64,000 nucleotides of DNA from Paenibacillus anaericanus (GCF_003994475.1 NZ_RZNY01000012.1:103254-167253); one strand, 5' to 3'. Shown: positions 27,271 through 36,285, counted from the first letter of the stretch. Translations and numbers: made by a program. The notes: generated from the sequence alone by a model not told the origin.

Positions 27271-27398
27271 CTACTCGATGTCTAATGAACCTCCAAGACT
27301 CACGTTTAACATACGTAAAATACGGCCATTACTGTCATTAACACGATAAATCTTCGGATCGGATTTCTTTGCCTTAAAGCTGATCTTGAACTAATCAT
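27271..27398 (-). pseudogene. Small frameshifted gene remnant
   Basis: ATG at 27396-27398 follows CAGGAGAGTGTAAT, a good ribosome site, but its frame soon gives an unlikely peptide. The neighbouring frame reads FKISFKAKKSDPKIYRVNDS and continues with a protein-like sequence to LGGSLDIE-stop at 27271, without a start codon of its own. A one-base indel near 27390 would join the two. I do not recognise the family. Confidence 0.3.
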
Positions 27399-27428
27399 AT
27401 TACACTCTCCTGTTTTTGTTTCGTAGTT

Positions 27429-27500
27429 TCATAGTTTCATTGCATCTTGAAAATCATGCCCTTTTAGATCAAATAGAAGTATATTCTCTGTTGTAGTCAC
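27429..27500 (-). pseudogene. Short coding remnant
   Basis: A 23-codon frame reads MTTTENILLFDLKGHDFQDAMKL from a GTG that lies inside a GGAGGTGACT ribosome-site-like sequence; an ATG is missing at the expected distance. The composition is protein-like. It ends 30 nt before the next remnant. It is probably debris of a small gene cluster. Confidence 0.25.
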
Positions 27501-27611
27501 CTCCAATGAATCAATTTATATTGTCATTGCTACTCATCCAGAATTGAATAATAACGCAAACATACCACTCCTATCTTTTTACTTTCAAGCAACTAAAGTT
27601 GTTGTTTTTGG

Positions 27612-27650
27612 CAAAGAAAAAAACGAAACCCGCAATAAGCGAGTTTCGTT
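27612..27650 (-). terminator. Terminator of the MetE-like gene
   Basis: AACGAAACCCGC/GCGAGTTTCGTT form a stem with one mismatch. On the minus strand it is followed by seven T. Between it and the stop codon a short frame ends EKHSTHVES-stop (27658-27681), reminiscent of rRNA methyltransferase C-termini. Confidence 0.75.
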
Positions 27651-27719
27651 CAATTTATCAAGATTCCACATGTGTTGAGTGTTTTTCAACAATAAGAGAT
27701 ATTGAAGATTAGTTAAATA

Positions 27720-28880
27720 CTACTTACCCCAATATTGCTGGGCAATACGTTGTCCTTGTTTAATTTTCGCCCACTGTTCATCTTCCGTTAATTCATTGCC
27801 GCCATCACAGGACGCAAAACCGCATTGATGAGAAAGTAATAATCTATCTTTATCTATAATTTTCGATGCTTCATCAAGCATTCTAATTACACGTGCCTCA
27901 TCATCAAGCGTATTGATTTTTGAAGACAACAATCCAAGTACAATTTCCGTTTCAGGCTTATCTTTGAAAACCGCAAGCGCCTCAAGTGAGCCTGCACGTT
28001 CATCATCCCATTCAAGGAAAAAACGATCGTATTTAAGCTGCTTCAAGAATAGATTAGCAATTTTGGCATATGAGCCACCACCCATATTACGGGAATCGTA
28101 GTTACCACGACAGTTATGAGTCCACATTTTCAAGCCTAGGCTATGACCAAAATCAATTATTGTATTGTTAATGTCAATAAATTCTGTAGCTAGAGCCTGT
28201 ACTTCCTCTTGATTGATATTCTGTCCAGTATATGGAGAGTTCGGGTTATCATCTGCAAATAGCTCCCATAAGCAATCGTCGAATTGAAGGATTTTCCCTC
28301 CAGCAGCAGCAAATTCCTCCACAACTTCTTTATATGCCTTAACAAGACCGTTTGCAAGCTCATGTCTATCCTTATAAACTGCATCTTTGCCACCAATGTT
28401 ATCTGACCAAGATAACTCACCAAAAATATGTGATGGAGAAGGTACGCACAGCTTTGTTTCACGGTCGCCAGCAAGGGCCTGAAGTTTTTTATATACATGA
28501 ATAAAGTGATGGTTCCTTCCACCTAATTCACCTGTAATGCGCAAACCAATATCTTTTCGAGTCTCATATTTTGAAGTTCCATCGGTATCTCTGAAAAAAT
28601 ATCCATGATCCGCTATATAGCGGTCAATCCCTTGGAAGCCCCAGACAAAGTCCAGATGCCACATAGATTTGGAATATTCTCCATCAGTAAGAATGGACAA
28701 ACCATTTTTAATTTCATTATCGACTACAGCCTGAATCGCATCAGATTCACACTGCTCATACCCTTGAAAACTTTGGTAAAATGGATAACTGATATCATCA
28801 CGATGTTCAATTTGCTGTTTATATTCTAATAAATTCGACGGACGTAACAGGCTACCTACGATTTGAAATCTATTGCACAT
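27720..28880 (-). CDS. Cobalamin-independent methionine synthase-like protein (YxjG/YxjH type)
   Basis: This 386-residue protein corresponds to the C-terminal barrel of MetE, as in B. subtilis YxjG and YxjH, not the full 750-residue enzyme. It starts FQIVGSLLRPSNLLEYK. The zinc-ligand segments are visible: THNCRGN (His, Cys), the glutamate in FFLEWDDERAGS, and SHQCGFASC near the C-terminus. The members of this type act as core methionine synthases, passing a methyl group to homocysteine, though the methyl donor is debated. RBS is GAGGAGGATTTTTC. Unlike B. subtilis yxjG it has no S-box leader; a LysR-type palindrome lies about 90 nt upstream. It fits the methionine theme of the 13-19 kb operon. 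Confidence 0.85.
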   Translation of the reverse strand: MCNRFQIVGSLLRPSNLLEYKQQIEHRDDISYPFYQSFQGYEQCESDAIQAVVDNEIKNGLSILTDGEYSKSMWHLDFVWGFQGIDRYIADHGYFFRDTDGTSKYETRKDIGLRITGELGGRNHHFIHVYKKLQALAGDRETKLCVPSPSHIFGELSWSDNIGGKDAVYKDRHELANGLVKAYKEVVEEFAAAGGKILQFDDCLWELFADDNPNSPYTGQNINQEEVQALATEFIDINNTIIDFGHSLGLKMWTHNCRGNYDSRNMGGGSYAKIANLFLKQLKYDRFFLEWDDERAGSLEALAVFKDKPETEIVLGLLSSKINTLDDEARVIRMLDEASKIIDKDRLLLSHQCGFASCDGGNELTEDEQWAKIKQGQRIAQQYWGK

Positions 28881-28971
28881 GAAAAATCCTCCTCATTTAA
28901 CAAATCTCTTTCTGTGCTTTGATTCTAGCATGGAGGAAGACTATCTACGTAACACTTAAAAGTAATATCTG

Positions 28972-28992
28972 GTTATAGTTAAAAGTTATAAC
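28972..28992. promoter_or_regulatory. Possible LysR-type operator upstream of the MetE-like gene
   Basis: GTTATA-N9-TATAAC is an interrupted palindrome of the T-N11-A class, 92 nt before the start codon. LysR regulators (MetR/MtaR type) control metE-like genes in streptococci. Assignment rests on symmetry and position only. Confidence 0.3.
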
Positions 28993-29059
28993 GAGTATCT
29001 AAGCTTACCATCTAGCTATTATAGACGATCTTTATATTTATTCATTTACAAAGATATTT

Positions 29060-30418
29060 TTACGCTCTCTTAGACTTTGTAAAGCGTCCTTTGAAAATAT
29101 AAGTTAACGTAATCAGGATATAAATTGCTAGGGTAATACTTGTGACGATTATAGAAGTTGTAAAGATAATTCCAATCAATATAGCACATAAAGTAATAAT
29201 GGCTATCCATGTTGTATACGGAAAGAATTTTACTTTGTAGCCGCTTGTTTGTTCAGGCATATTTTCACGTGATTTCAGATGAGCAATCGCAATGATTAAC
29301 CAGATAAATAAAACGGTATATCCTAAAGAACCCATTAAATAATCAAATGTTTTACTTCCTGCAAACAAAGAAATGATTACACCAATATATAAAAAAGAAG
29401 TACATATTAAAATTGCATAAACAGGAACTTTCTTTTTAGATAGACGGGAAAAGATTTGTGGTATAAGTCCATCCACAGCTTGTGTGTATAGAACGCGTGA
29501 TGCACCATATAACCCTGAATTCATTGATGAAATAATGGCTAGTAAGATAACAGCGTTCATAATGTGATCTGCACCTGGAATTCCTATCATTTTAAATACC
29601 ATTACAAACGGACTTTCGGCTACGCCGTTAACTTCATTCCATGGAATTAGACTTACAATGATGAGGAATGGAATGATATAGAATGATATGATCCGTACTA
29701 ATGTATTGCGAACGGCTTTGGGAACAACTTTTTCTGGATTTTTCGTTTCAGCCAACGTAACACCAATAATTTCTGTACCACCATAAGAGTAGATCACAAC
29801 AAGCATCGCAGTAATAATTCCTGTTGATCCGTTGGGAAAGAAGCCACCGTGCTTTGTTAAGTTAGAAAAACCAACGGCTGTATGATTACCAAAGGTGACC
29901 AGTAATAGCAATAACCCAGCAATAATAAACACAACAATAACCGTAATTTTAATTAAAGCAAGCCAGTATTCTGTTTCAGCAAATACTTTTACTGACAATA
30001 AGTTAATGACTGTCACGATCACAGACACGGAAAGAGCGAGTATCCAAATTGGATATTCCGGTAACCAATATTGAATGAATATGGCTGCAACAACGGCTTC
30101 AGCCGCAATATTTAATACCCACATTTTCCAATAAATCCAATCTAGAAAATAAGCGGGGTATTTTCCTAGAATCGATTCTACTAAATCTCTAAATGTTCTT
30201 GCGTGACTATTGCGAACAGCCATTTCGGCGAGACCTTGCATAACGAATAATAGAATAATTCCACCAATCAAATATGCAATAATAACGGATGGACCTGCCA
30301 TATCAATGGCTGAACTACTTCCTTTAAATAATCCAGCTCCAATAGCACCACCTAAAGCCATCATCGTAATATGGCGAGAAGTCATTGTACGCTGCAATTT
30401 CTGATTGTCTTTCTCCAT
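29060..30418 (-). CDS. APC-family amino acid permease (YvbW-like, probably leucine)
   Basis: A membrane protein of 452 residues with about twelve hydrophobic helices. The amino acid permease signature is near the start: RHITMMALGGAIGAGLFKGSSSAIDMAGPSVIIAYLIGG. I take the ATG at 30418, preceded by GGAGGTATTGTT. A longer frame exists but it only reads through the T-box terminator. Control by a T-box leader whose likely specifier is CTC (Leu) resembles B. subtilis yvbW, so leucine or another branched-chain amino acid is the likely substrate; this is inference. The C-terminus, YIFKGRFTKSKRA, is basic and cytoplasmic. Confidence 0.85.
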   Translation of the reverse strand: MEKDNQKLQRTMTSRHITMMALGGAIGAGLFKGSSSAIDMAGPSVIIAYLIGGIILLFVMQGLAEMAVRNSHARTFRDLVESILGKYPAYFLDWIYWKMWVLNIAAEAVVAAIFIQYWLPEYPIWILALSVSVIVTVINLLSVKVFAETEYWLALIKITVIVVFIIAGLLLLLVTFGNHTAVGFSNLTKHGGFFPNGSTGIITAMLVVIYSYGGTEIIGVTLAETKNPEKVVPKAVRNTLVRIISFYIIPFLIIVSLIPWNEVNGVAESPFVMVFKMIGIPGADHIMNAVILLAIISSMNSGLYGASRVLYTQAVDGLIPQIFSRLSKKKVPVYAILICTSFLYIGVIISLFAGSKTFDYLMGSLGYTVLFIWLIIAIAHLKSRENMPEQTSGYKVKFFPYTTWIAIITLCAILIGIIFTTSIIVTSITLAIYILITLTYIFKGRFTKSKRA

Positions 30419-30449
30419 AACAATACCTCCAAAAAACATATTATACTTA

Positions 30450-30770
30450 CTCCACTCTACTCTCATAGAAAAAAGGCATGTCGTCTCTTCCTTCATAATC
30501 AAATGAAAGAAGAGACGACATGCCTTATGCATACCGCGGTACCACTCTTGTTGGTTCATAATGAACCCAGCTTTAAGACCTTGTAACGAAGGTTACTCGT
30601 TAAAACATAGAGAATAGTTCAACTATTCTTTTTGTCTTACCACTCCTGGGCGAGTTCAGAGCATTATTGGACTGCGTCACACCACCCGCAGCTCTCTTTG
30701 CCAAATAATAGACTCTTACTACTCCCAATCATTGTGTTTGTAATGTTATATCCGAAATTTTCAATTAATA
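30450..30770 (-). promoter_or_regulatory. T-box riboswitch leader, probably tRNA-Leu specific
   Basis: The minus strand carries a full T-box leader. It has GGGAGTAGTAAGAG at the base of stem I, the distal AGAGAGCTGCGGGTGGTGTGACGCAG, and a closing stem ATTATTTGG/CCAATAAT. GAA-CTC in the specifier loop suggests a Leu codon. The canonical AGAGTGGTACCGCGG T-box follows (plus 30534-30548), then a terminator. When the cognate tRNA is uncharged, it should pair with the T-box and allow read-through into the permease gene. The specifier assignment depends on the fold I drew by eye. Confidence 0.85.
30468..30526 (-). terminator. Regulated terminator of the T-box leader
   Basis: AAGGCATGTCGTCTCTTC pairs with GAAGAGACGACATGCCTT, allowing a small bulge, and is followed by TTTTTTCT on the minus strand. 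It competes with the antiterminator formed by the T-box bulge. Confidence 0.85.
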
Positions 30771-30776
30771 GAATGT

Positions 30777-30805
30777 ACTATACGGATTTGCATTTAGATT
30801 GTCAA
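30777..30805 (-). promoter_or_regulatory. Sigma-A promoter of the T-box operon
   Basis: TTGACA (plus 30800-30805) and TATAGT (plus 30777-30782) are separated by 17 bp. Transcription would start at about 30770 and run into the T-box leader. Confidence 0.8.
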
Positions 30806-30878
30806 TGATTAATAACACAAAAATATTATGACGCATTCATAAATGATATTAATCGAAAACCTATTAATTAGTTTTTAC

Positions 30879-32234
30879 TTACATCAGCTTAGCTGCTTCA
30901 CTTTCCAAATCGGATATTTCCAGCAAAATATTGCAATAAGGCTTTAAACTGCTTTTATCACCAAATAGATGCGCTGCCGAAAAATCTTGTGGGATTAGTC
31001 GTTCCAATTCCAGAGAAAGTCTGGTAATCCGCTCATAAATGGAGGCCAGATCCGCTCTCCCGTTATCGTAAAAAAACTGAACCGCATACTGTCGATCCAA
31101 ATATTGCTTGTAGTTGCACATCACATTGAGGTAAGGCTCAAAAGGGTCGTCCCAATCATAAGTCATAAGTGCATTCACAAATGCCTGATGTGCGGCAAGA
31201 CCATTATATTGACCAAGCGTGAGATACTCTTCCACAATCAGCCGTTTGATCAGCTTCAAAGTTTCAGCAAAGATTTCCTCCTTGGACAGCCCCTCGCCTT
31301 TTCCCTCGATAATGAGGATTCGTCCCTTGCTGCCTTCTGCAAAAAATCCATCATGCCAATTCGATTTGCGGAAATAGCCAGTATCGTCAGGCTCCTCCTT
31401 ATGATCCTCTTCTGAATACATAAAGGGATTGTATCCTAGCAGCACATCTCCATCTTGATCGTAACCGGAAATGACACAAGCATCGGAGCAATTGATTACG
31501 CCCTCAAGTGTAATAACAGGGATACCTTTATCAATACTGTCCATAATAAGCTTCTTGTCGATCGCATAAGTGCCCCGAACATGGGGAGTTACCCGATATC
31601 CGAGCATTCTAAAGATATGTTCAATGATGATCGGCGTATGTATGACATGATAATTGCCATGATTCCATAGTTCCGCTGTCGGCATGGAGAAAGAAGTGCG
31701 AAACGCGCTACCCGATACTGCACATACATCATCATAATTCAGGTTCTCGCCGATAGCGTTAAGCGTTGAAACGACACTGTTCACAAATTCGTTTTGACGC
31801 TTCGTATCCGTCCAGTCTACCTTCTGCAAATTAGGAATAATATTTCTCCGCATACTAAATCCTCCTGATATGCTGATCTGTATGGAAATTGGAGCGAATC
31901 GGAAGTTATTCAAACCGGAAATGGCAATCCGGGAGGGAGCACAGCGAAATAATCGCTTGAAAGCTTTTGAAAAAGCCTCCACCGTGTCATATCCATATTT
32001 AAAGGCAATTTCCGTTACCGTAACCCTGCCTCCTATCAATTCATCCGCTGCGCAGGACAGACGGCGAAACCGAACATATTCCATTACAGAATAGCCTGTT
32101 ATAGCACTGAATAGATTTTGAAAAGAAGACGACGAGTACTTAATTGCTTTGCCGATCACCTCCGCAGAAAGTTCTTCCAGAAGATTGTTTTCAATATAAT
32201 CCACAGCCTCTTGGATCTTCTCAATCCAGCTCAT
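30879..32234 (-). CDS. AraC-type regulator fused to a BtrH-like cysteine-peptidase-fold domain
   Basis: A 451-residue protein. Residues 1-108 form an AraC HTH domain (LSAEVIGKAIKYSSSSFQNLFSAITG, VTEIAFKYGYDTVEAFSKAFKRLF). Residues about 140-310 resemble the N-terminal domain of BtrH/C39-like cysteine-peptidase folds: DDVCAVSGSAFRTSF, then YHVIHTPIIIEHIFRMLGY, then CVISGYDQDGDVLLGYNPF. The usual catalytic histidine before GYD is not apparent, so the domain may bind rather than cleave a ligand. Residues 310-451 are helical. The target genes are unknown; the T-box permease lies downstream, but behind its own promoter. No classical strong RBS is seen. The domain identification is from memory and moderately certain. 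Confidence 0.7.
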   Translation of the reverse strand: MSWIEKIQEAVDYIENNLLEELSAEVIGKAIKYSSSSFQNLFSAITGYSVMEYVRFRRLSCAADELIGGRVTVTEIAFKYGYDTVEAFSKAFKRLFRCAPSRIAISGLNNFRFAPISIQISISGGFSMRRNIIPNLQKVDWTDTKRQNEFVNSVVSTLNAIGENLNYDDVCAVSGSAFRTSFSMPTAELWNHGNYHVIHTPIIIEHIFRMLGYRVTPHVRGTYAIDKKLIMDSIDKGIPVITLEGVINCSDACVISGYDQDGDVLLGYNPFMYSEEDHKEEPDDTGYFRKSNWHDGFFAEGSKGRILIIEGKGEGLSKEEIFAETLKLIKRLIVEEYLTLGQYNGLAAHQAFVNALMTYDWDDPFEPYLNVMCNYKQYLDRQYAVQFFYDNGRADLASIYERITRLSLELERLIPQDFSAAHLFGDKSSLKPYCNILLEISDLESEAAKLM

Positions 32235-32435
32235 TGCCCCACCTCATCCTGATTCCATTATAAGCGAAATGTTAAATCGTTACTTGTCAGAATAGATGAT
32301 TAATTGTCCATTTTTCAAGTCGTTCAATGATTTTTATATCAATGGCCTCGTCGGTCTGGATATTATCAAAAGTAGTAACATAATTGACTTGGATCAGATG
32401 CAATGCATCCATAAAATTCCAATCGCAACTAAAAT

Positions 32436-32461
32436 AGGGACGTGAATAAACCACGTCCCCA
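32436..32461 (-). terminator. Hairpin after the rRNA-methyltransferase remnant
   Basis: GGGACGTG/CACGTCCC form a perfect stem around AATAAAC. On the minus strand it is followed by TATTTTAG. It lies 14 nt after the stop codon of the remnant at 32475 and probably was its terminator. Confidence 0.55.
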
Positions 32462-32474
32462 ATCCTCTATCTAA

Positions 32475-32543
32475 TCACAAACCCTTATAAACCAACAAAG
32501 CCACCGACTCCACATGTGTGGAGTGCTTAAATTGGACAAACTT
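32475..32543 (-). pseudogene. 3'-end remnant of a 23S rRNA (uracil-5-)-methyltransferase gene
   Basis: The reading [26 protein letters not shown] matches the end of the intact methyltransferase at 40380 ([22 protein letters not shown]). Nothing upstream in the frame continues the enzyme. It is either a decayed second paralogue, since many Bacilli have two such genes, or a duplicated 3' end left by an insertion. The rest of 32235-32636 holds its hairpin and otherwise nothing recognisable. Confidence 0.5.
32491..32516 (+). repeat. Left 26-bp direct repeat flanking the malto-oligosaccharide cassette
   Basis: Identical to 40402-40427 over 26 bp and diverging sharply on both sides. It encodes, on the minus strand, HVESVALLV of the methyltransferase C-terminus. 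A partial inverted repeat (ACTCCACA/TGTGGAGT) follows at 32507-32524. Confidence 0.75.
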
Positions 32544-32636
32544 TGATGTGACAGTATTCGCTTAAACAGTAAAATAAATTATCTCAAGTTTAAATATCAT
32601 CAAATTCGTAATAAAACACCTTTGATGGCTATTTTC

Positions 32637-33473
32637 TTATCCCTTCACTGCACCGGCTGTCATACCACTTATCATATAACGAATCAGTATGAAGTATAAA
32701 ATAACAATAGGTACTGCTATAAAGACGGCGCCTGCTGCAAATCTTGAAAATTCAGTTTCGCCAAGGCTCATCAGACCTACCGCTACTGTATAGAGATTTT
32801 TTTCCTTTAATAATAGCTTTGGCAATATAAAGTCACTCCATGGGAAGGTAAAACTTGTAAGTGCGGTATAAACGATCATAGGCTGGGACAATGGCAGATG
32901 GATTTTTTGAAATATCTGAAAATTAGTTGCCCCGTCAATTTTAGCTGCTTCATCAATAGAGTAAGGAACCGTATCAAAAAAACCTTTTTGGGTTAAATAG
33001 CCCATCGGGGCGCTGGAACTGTAAATTAGGATGACACCCCATAAATTATTAATTAGTCCGAATTGTGTCATGATAATATATACAGCGATCATTCCCATAA
33101 AGGAAGGAAACATGCCAAGTATCAGAGTACCTTTCATGATCTTCTTCCTGCTCTTGAATTGGAACCTAGACATGGTATATGCCGTTAATATAACAAGAAA
33201 AGTACCAATCAAACTGCTGAATACCGCAATTTGCAACGTATTCATAAACCACTGGGGATAATTATACATGGCGGTATCCGTAAATAAGGTTTTAAAGGTA
33301 TCCAGACTATATTCACTGGGGAAAAAGCCCTCATATGTGTAGATGGATCCTGATTTACTGAAAGATGCTAAAATCAACCAAAGACAAGGAAAGAGGAAAA
33401 TCAATGAAACTACAATAAGTGTGGAATGTGTAATAACGCTATCTGCCGCATGAAGAAATTTGTTTTTTTTCAT
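32637..33473 (-). CDS. Malto-oligosaccharide ABC transporter permease, MalG type
   Basis: A 278-residue membrane protein with about six transmembrane helices. The MalG-family EAA loop is seen in DTVPYSIDEAAKIDGATNFQIFQKIHLPLSQP, where the permease docks on the ATPase. The opening (SVITHSTLIVVSLIFLFPCLWLILASFS) is typical. It should form the channel with the MalF-type subunit. Its 5' end overlaps the MalF gene's end by 4 nt. No ATPase gene is in the cassette, so it must rely on a multi-sugar ATPase (MsmX/MalK type) encoded elsewhere. Sequences of this style are common in Lachnospiraceae and Clostridium; that is an impression, not a search result. Confidence 0.87.
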   Translation of the reverse strand: MKKNKFLHAADSVITHSTLIVVSLIFLFPCLWLILASFSKSGSIYTYEGFFPSEYSLDTFKTLFTDTAMYNYPQWFMNTLQIAVFSSLIGTFLVILTAYTMSRFQFKSRKKIMKGTLILGMFPSFMGMIAVYIIMTQFGLINNLWGVILIYSSSAPMGYLTQKGFFDTVPYSIDEAAKIDGATNFQIFQKIHLPLSQPMIVYTALTSFTFPWSDFILPKLLLKEKNLYTVAVGLMSLGETEFSRFAAGAVFIAVPIVILYFILIRYMISGMTAGAVKG

Positions 33474-34798
33474 CGGAAAACATCCTCCTCTTTATAAGAT
33501 GGCGATTTAACATAAACCAACAGTGAAATCAATGAGGTGATCAGGAATATGACTAAACTGATTGCCGCACCGATATTATAATAGTTGTTATTAATGGATA
33601 AATTAAAGAGCCAGTTAATTAGCAGGTCCGTATCACTAGCTAAGAAATAGCCATCCATATACAATCCGCCACGGAGGAAGAAAAAGATACCGAAATTATT
33701 AAAGTTTCCTATAAACTGACCAATCAATACCGGAGTCGTCGAAAACAAAACAAAAGGTAATACAATTTTTGTGAATTGCTTCCACCGTTTTGCACCGTCA
33801 ATTCTAGCCGCCTCTAACTGGTCCATATCAAGGTTTGTTAATATACCTGTGGTTAATAGCATAATAGAGGGTACTGTAATCCATGCGTTGACCGATAAGC
33901 CAATAAGCCTTGCCATCCATTTAGCATCGATATCCAAAAAGCCAATGGCTTTATACCCCATATCTATTATCATTTGGTTAACAGGCCCACCATAAGAAAA
34001 CATAAAGCGGAAACCAAGCAAGGTAATAAATCCAGGCACTGCGTAGGCTAGGATAGGAAATGCCCTCCATATAATCGTACCTCTTACACACTTTTTATTA
34101 AGAAGCAGGGCGAGACCAAGTCCTGCAAAATAATTCAAAAAAGTAGAGGATACCGCCCAAAGCAGGTTCCAGTTAAGAATCTTTCCAAAGGTTGGCGCAA
34201 ATTGTGAAAGGGTTGCAATCTGTATAAAATTGTTGAAACCCACCCAATCGACCAGTTTGGGAGGAACAATATTACCGCCATAATTCGTAAATGCAACCGC
34301 AATCATAAATACAATAGGCAATATACTGAATACAAATACACCTATAATCGGTAGAGACAGTGTTACCTTGTAGAATTTATCATCCAGTAACTTTCTCACA
34401 TCTTCAGAGAAGGTTCTTGGCTTCCCTCCCTTCTCCACCACAACTTGAGTTTCATATGCATCTCGAACATTTGAAAGGTAGCAGCTAATAAATAGAATAA
34501 TTGCCGCTATGAAAAGAATACCCATAAGCAGCATAACAACGGAGTTATCTCCTTCAATTCCAAACCATGCATCCTTTTCCTTAGTTCCTAATGTGAAAAA
34601 ACCTACAAAGTCAGTAAACCCCCGAGATATCAAATAGAGAACTCCACAGGCAAGGATGGTAAGGTATAGCATACCCTTTCCAATTTGACCATACATTAAC
34701 TGTCCCAGGCCCATAACACATATACTCGCTTTCACATTTTTGCCTGCATTTTTTTTAAAAAAAATTAGTTTCTCTATTTTTTGGCTAAACATATTCAT
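33470..34798 (-). CDS. Malto-oligosaccharide ABC transporter permease, MalF type
   Basis: This 442-residue permease has an extra N-terminal hydrophobic region (GLGQLMYGQIGKGMLYLTILACGVLYL) before the core, as in long MalF proteins. The core contains the EAA loop LEAARIDGAKRWKQFTKIVLPF. I start at the ATG at 34798 after AGAGGTGTCTAT. A longer frame starts 13 codons upstream inside the binding-protein gene, without a ribosome site. It overlaps MalG by 4 nt, and the binding protein ends 10 nt before it, so the three are one transcription unit with the GH13 gene. Confidence 0.87.
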   Translation of the reverse strand: MNMFSQKIEKLIFFKKNAGKNVKASICVMGLGQLMYGQIGKGMLYLTILACGVLYLISRGFTDFVGFFTLGTKEKDAWFGIEGDNSVVMLLMGILFIAAIILFISCYLSNVRDAYETQVVVEKGGKPRTFSEDVRKLLDDKFYKVTLSLPIIGVFVFSILPIVFMIAVAFTNYGGNIVPPKLVDWVGFNNFIQIATLSQFAPTFGKILNWNLLWAVSSTFLNYFAGLGLALLLNKKCVRGTIIWRAFPILAYAVPGFITLLGFRFMFSYGGPVNQMIIDMGYKAIGFLDIDAKWMARLIGLSVNAWITVPSIMLLTTGILTNLDMDQLEAARIDGAKRWKQFTKIVLPFVLFSTTPVLIGQFIGNFNNFGIFFFLRGGLYMDGYFLASDTDLLINWLFNLSINNNYYNIGAAISLVIFLITSLISLLVYVKSPSYKEEDVFR

Positions 34799-34808
34799 AT
34801 AGACACCT

Positions 34809-36272
34809 CTAATTAGAAAGTGTGTGGATGGCATCAAGGATTTGCTGATCTACAACCTTTAGCCCACTCTTTATCTTTTCTGTAGAAGTATATTTTTTAT
34901 CGGATGTACGGAAGGCGTCTTTTGCCAAATCAGCAAAGAAGGTCTCTGTCGGTGACCACACCTGTACCATTTCAGTAACGGATGGCATGACTACAATATT
35001 ACCTTCATTTAAGTTATTAAATACAATTTCCGAGACTCCTCCCACTGCTTTAGCAGCATCGGAACGTGCAGGTATACTTCCAAGCAACTCCTGTCTCTTC
35101 ATAATCATCTCATAACTTGTGGCAAATTCGACAAAAGCAAGGCTCGCATTAGGTGCTTTAGTATAAGCACTGATAGCATATCCATTTATACCGCCCATAG
35201 CCTTTTGAGGTATTAATTCTGGATTTTCTTCCGTTAAATCACCACTTGCAGGTAGCATAGGAAGTCCGGCTACAACCAGATTTTCTTCAGCTAATGCTTT
35301 GGCCTCCTCCTTACTCTTACCTTGCTTTTCATATTCCAATGCCAGTTCTTTAATAAATAAGGTATAAACATCCGGTGTTGTCATAGTGGCAAAATAAGTA
35401 CCATCTGCAATTTTGCTATAGCCATTTACTGTTATGGAATCGTCTATGCACTCTTCATTCATTACAGAAGCAAGCTTTAACAACACATTTGCTCCAACCT
35501 CTGCATTACCAGCAGATAATCCCACTTCTTTTGGGTTAGTATTATGATCTCCAAAGATATAACCTCCATAGGAGAAAAGGAAGCCGGAAGAAAAATATAC
35601 ATCAAATAATGACCGCATATAACCATATTTTCCAGTACCTGATTCAACGATTGACTTTGAATATTTATACAGAGCATTCCAGTTTTCTACCATGTCCGGT
35701 ACCTTATTCTTATTGTCATCCCAATTTGTTTCCCAGTCATTAGGAAGCATATCCTTACGATAAAATAACATGGAGGTCTGAACATTTACAGGAACACCCA
35801 TATAATAGGATTTGCCATCTACCTCAGACTTATATGCATCCCATGCATTGTCTGGAATCTGGGAAAAGTACTCCAAAGACTCCGCAGGGATTGGATAAAT
35901 ATGTTTGCCCTTTACATATTTCATAATGGAATCATTCGCCTGATACAATACATCCGGTCCATACCCATAAGGTCCGTCATCTGCCAAATTACTGCGTTCA
36001 TCCATATTGGCATCCACTGCAACAATTCCATACTCCTTATATTTTTCATTAAAAGCGTCAATTAATTGATTAAAGTATCCCTGTTGGATGGCAGTATCAT
36101 TTTCAAGGACACGAAGTGTAACACTTCTTTCTAACTCGCCATTGTAAATTGATTTTAATGCACTTTCCTCAGCAGACGTATCCTTCTCATCCAAGGTGTC
36201 TGTTGATGTACAACCAGTCAATTGTCCAAAACTTAATAAAGCCACCAGTACAAGGCAAAGAAATCTCTTCAT
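34809..36272 (-). CDS. Malto-oligosaccharide-binding lipoprotein (ABC transporter)
   Basis: A 487-residue extracellular solute-binding protein (family 1) with a lipoprotein signal, MKRFLCLVLVALLSFGQLTGC (Cys about 21). Family-like segments are FNEKYKEYGIVAVDANMDE, YGPDVLYQANDSI, YYMGVPVNVQTSMLFYRKD, and AISAYTKAPNASLAFVEFATSYE. It should catch maltodextrins released outside and pass them to the MalF/MalG pair. I use the second ATG (36272), which has GAGGAG at a suitable distance; the ATG two codons upstream is too close to the ribosome site. It follows the GH13 gene by 13 nt. Confidence 0.87.
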   Translation of the reverse strand: MKRFLCLVLVALLSFGQLTGCTSTDTLDEKDTSAEESALKSIYNGELERSVTLRVLENDTAIQQGYFNQLIDAFNEKYKEYGIVAVDANMDERSNLADDGPYGYGPDVLYQANDSIMKYVKGKHIYPIPAESLEYFSQIPDNAWDAYKSEVDGKSYYMGVPVNVQTSMLFYRKDMLPNDWETNWDDNKNKVPDMVENWNALYKYSKSIVESGTGKYGYMRSLFDVYFSSGFLFSYGGYIFGDHNTNPKEVGLSAGNAEVGANVLLKLASVMNEECIDDSITVNGYSKIADGTYFATMTTPDVYTLFIKELALEYEKQGKSKEEAKALAEENLVVAGLPMLPASGDLTEENPELIPQKAMGGINGYAISAYTKAPNASLAFVEFATSYEMIMKRQELLGSIPARSDAAKAVGGVSEIVFNNLNEGNIVVMPSVTEMVQVWSPTETFFADLAKDAFRTSDKKYTSTEKIKSGLKVVDQQILDAIHTLSN

Positions 36273-36285
36273 AATCATCCACTCC

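Noticed and set aside
30419..30559. N-terminal extension of the amino acid permease
   Set aside because: The extra 47 codons are the translated T-box terminator; the ATG at 30418 has a strong RBS and fits the family start.
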